This document shows positions 12,505-13,425 of a stretch of 13,425 bases of DNA, one piece after another. Made by a program: the position numbers and the translations under genes. Below the pieces are notes generated by a model. It was not told where the DNA came from. It saw only the letters and a list, made by a program, of their open reading frames with translations, and searched no databases. Source of the DNA: Synergistaceae bacterium UBA4088 (GTDB taxonomy: Bacteria; Synergistota; Synergistia; Synergistales; Thermovirgaceae); contig DFYG01000146.1 of NCBI GenBank assembly GCA_002382605.1, forward strand, positions 222 through 13,646, in the 5' to 3' direction. Numbering within the stretch: position 1 is the first letter of the stretch; each line of letters starts with the position of its first letter.

Positions 12505-13425
12505 AGATGAGGTAAACCTGGCCCGCGGGCTTATGCGGGGTTTTGCTGCCAAGGGGTATGAGGTGGAGACCTGCGCATCACTCGCAGAATTGGGAGCTCT
12601 CCTTGTGGAAGCGGAACCGGAAGTTGTCTTTCTTGATGTCCGGCTCCCGGATGGGGAAGGATTGACAGCGCTTCCGCACATTCTGAGAAGATCACCTCTT
12701 GCGAAGGTGATCGTAATGACCGCGTTCGGGGAGTCTTCTCTGGTCGTCAGGGCGATCAAGGAGGGTGCCTGGAACTATCTTGACAAGCCGTTTCCTCTGG
12801 AAGCGGGGTACAATATGGCCTTCAGGGCATCGGAAACCATCTCTCTGTCCCGGCGCGTGCGGTTGCTCGAAGAGGGCAAAAAGGTCACCCTTGCCGGCTC
12901 GTCCTGCGCGCTGGACAGGGTGCGTGATTTTATCGAAAAAGTTGCTCCCCACGGCGAAGCCAACGTGCTGCTTCAGGGTGAGAGCGGGACCGGCAAGGAG
13001 GTGGTCGCCCGACTGATAGGAGGATCAGGAGCTTCGGCGGGAGGCGAGTTCGTAGCCATCAACTGCTCGAGCATTCCCGAAAACCTCCTCGAGGCCGAAC
13101 TGTTCGGATACCGCAAGGGAGCCTACACTGGGGCATCGGCCGATAAAACCGGTCTTGTCCAGGTTGCCGACGGCGGCACTCTTTTTCTCGATGAGATAGG
13201 TGACATGCCTTTTCAGCTGCAGCAGAAACTGCTGAGGTTCCTCGATTCGAGAACGATCCGTCCGCTCGGGTCTTCGAAGGAGCACAGTATCACACTGCGC
13301 GTTATCTGCGCTACCTGTGTCGATCTTGAGAAACGTACCGCGGAAGGACGTTTCCGAAGCGATCTGTACTATCGTATCTCCATGCTTCCGCTCCACCTGC
13401 CGCCGCTTCGCGAAAGGGGAGATGA
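12476..13425 (+). CDS. Sigma54-dependent response regulator (NtrC family), 3' end outside window
   Basis: Partial: 316 codons are present and the frame is open at the right edge. GTG 12476, inside the end of the kinase gene, gives MRIIRLWIVEDEVNLARGLM; its SD (AAAGAAGG) is very close, so coupling to the kinase is likely. The receiver domain (1-118) has acidic pocket E10-D11, phospho-acceptor D54 (FLDVRLPDGEG), T82 and K104 (LDKPF). The AAA+ sigma54-activation domain starts near 138: Walker A GESGTGKE (168-175), the sigma54-contact loop GAYTGA (215-220, Y for the usual F), Walker B TLFLDE (235-240) and RFRSDLYYR (292-300) with the arginine-finger region. The rest of the AAA+ domain and the DNA-binding helix-turn-helix are missing. 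It should activate sigma54 promoters, probably for this operon or a related transport gene. No clear target site is visible here. Confidence 0.93.
   Translation, partial: MRIIRLWIVEDEVNLARGLMRGFAAKGYEVETCASLAELGALLVEAEPEVVFLDVRLPDGEGLTALPHILRRSPLAKVIVMTAFGESSLVVRAIKEGAWNYLDKPFPLEAGYNMAFRASETISLSRRVRLLEEGKKVTLAGSSCALDRVRDFIEKVAPHGEANVLLQGESGTGKEVVARLIGGSGASAGGEFVAINCSSIPENLLEAELFGYRKGAYTGASADKTGLVQVADGGTLFLDEIGDMPFQLQQKLLRFLDSRTIRPLGSSKEHSITLRVICATCVDLEKRTAEGRFRSDLYYRISMLPLHLPPLRERGD

Noticed and set aside
11380..12759. Minus-strand 459-codon ORF opposite the kinase and regulator
   Set aside because: Longest antisense frame, but it crosses the kinase/regulator junction, is His/Pro/Arg-rich with no motif, and the sense genes carry all catalytic residues.
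1..13425. Mobile elements, CRISPR arrays, tRNA or rRNA genes
   Set aside because: No transposase or integrase motif, no regularly spaced repeats and no tRNA-like cloverleaf or rRNA stretch was seen on either strand.

Overview
The window (GC-rich, roughly 55 % by eye) is bacterial and consists almost entirely of plus-strand metabolic and transport genes. A periplasmic solute-binding protein, a two-subunit iron-sulfur fumarase, malic enzyme and amino-acid-type transport suggest a Gram-negative-type anaerobe that lives on amino acids or organic acids. A member of the Synergistota would fit, but no phylogenetic marker is present and this is only a guess. TTG and GTG starts with strong Shine-Dalgarno (SD) sequences are common.

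Layout. (1) Positions 1-106: on the minus strand, a sigma70-type promoter fires leftward into a TPP (thiamine pyrophosphate) riboswitch that is cut by the left edge; the thiamine gene it controls lies outside the window. (2) About 107-688: a divergent intergenic region with no convincing full gene. It holds a possible 27-codon ORF, traces of a decayed frame, a terminator-like hairpin and a weak promoter. (3) 689-5208: a complete branched-chain amino-acid (HAAT/LIV) ABC importer, livH-livM-livG-livF-livK, with livK last, a possible 18-codon leader ORF ahead of livK, and a strong terminator-like hairpin after it. (4) 5209-6576: a promoter with an extended -10, then a stand-alone threonine-synthase-like PLP enzyme with an N-terminal zinc ribbon. 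(5) 6573-6866: a reading frame with coding-like codon use broken by one TAA, probably a gene remnant. (6) 6937 to the right edge: seven tightly packed genes. These are fumarase alpha, fumarase beta, malic enzyme, a 34-residue one-helix membrane protein, a sodium:solute symporter (SSS), a membrane histidine kinase, and an NtrC-type sigma54-dependent response regulator cut off by the window end.

How they may work together. Fumarase plus malic enzyme convert fumarate to malate to pyruvate + CO2 + reduced cofactor. The same operon encodes a cation-driven carboxylate-type transporter and a kinase/sigma54-activator pair. The last four genes overlap one another (4 nt, 4 nt, about 29 nt), so uptake, sensing and control look translationally coupled. 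My reading is an organic-acid (C4-dicarboxylate or related) use-and-sense operon, analogous in logic to DctA-DctB-DctD but built on an SSS carrier with a separate micro-protein. The substrate is inference. The most noteworthy element is the micro-protein/symporter/kinase/activator cassette.
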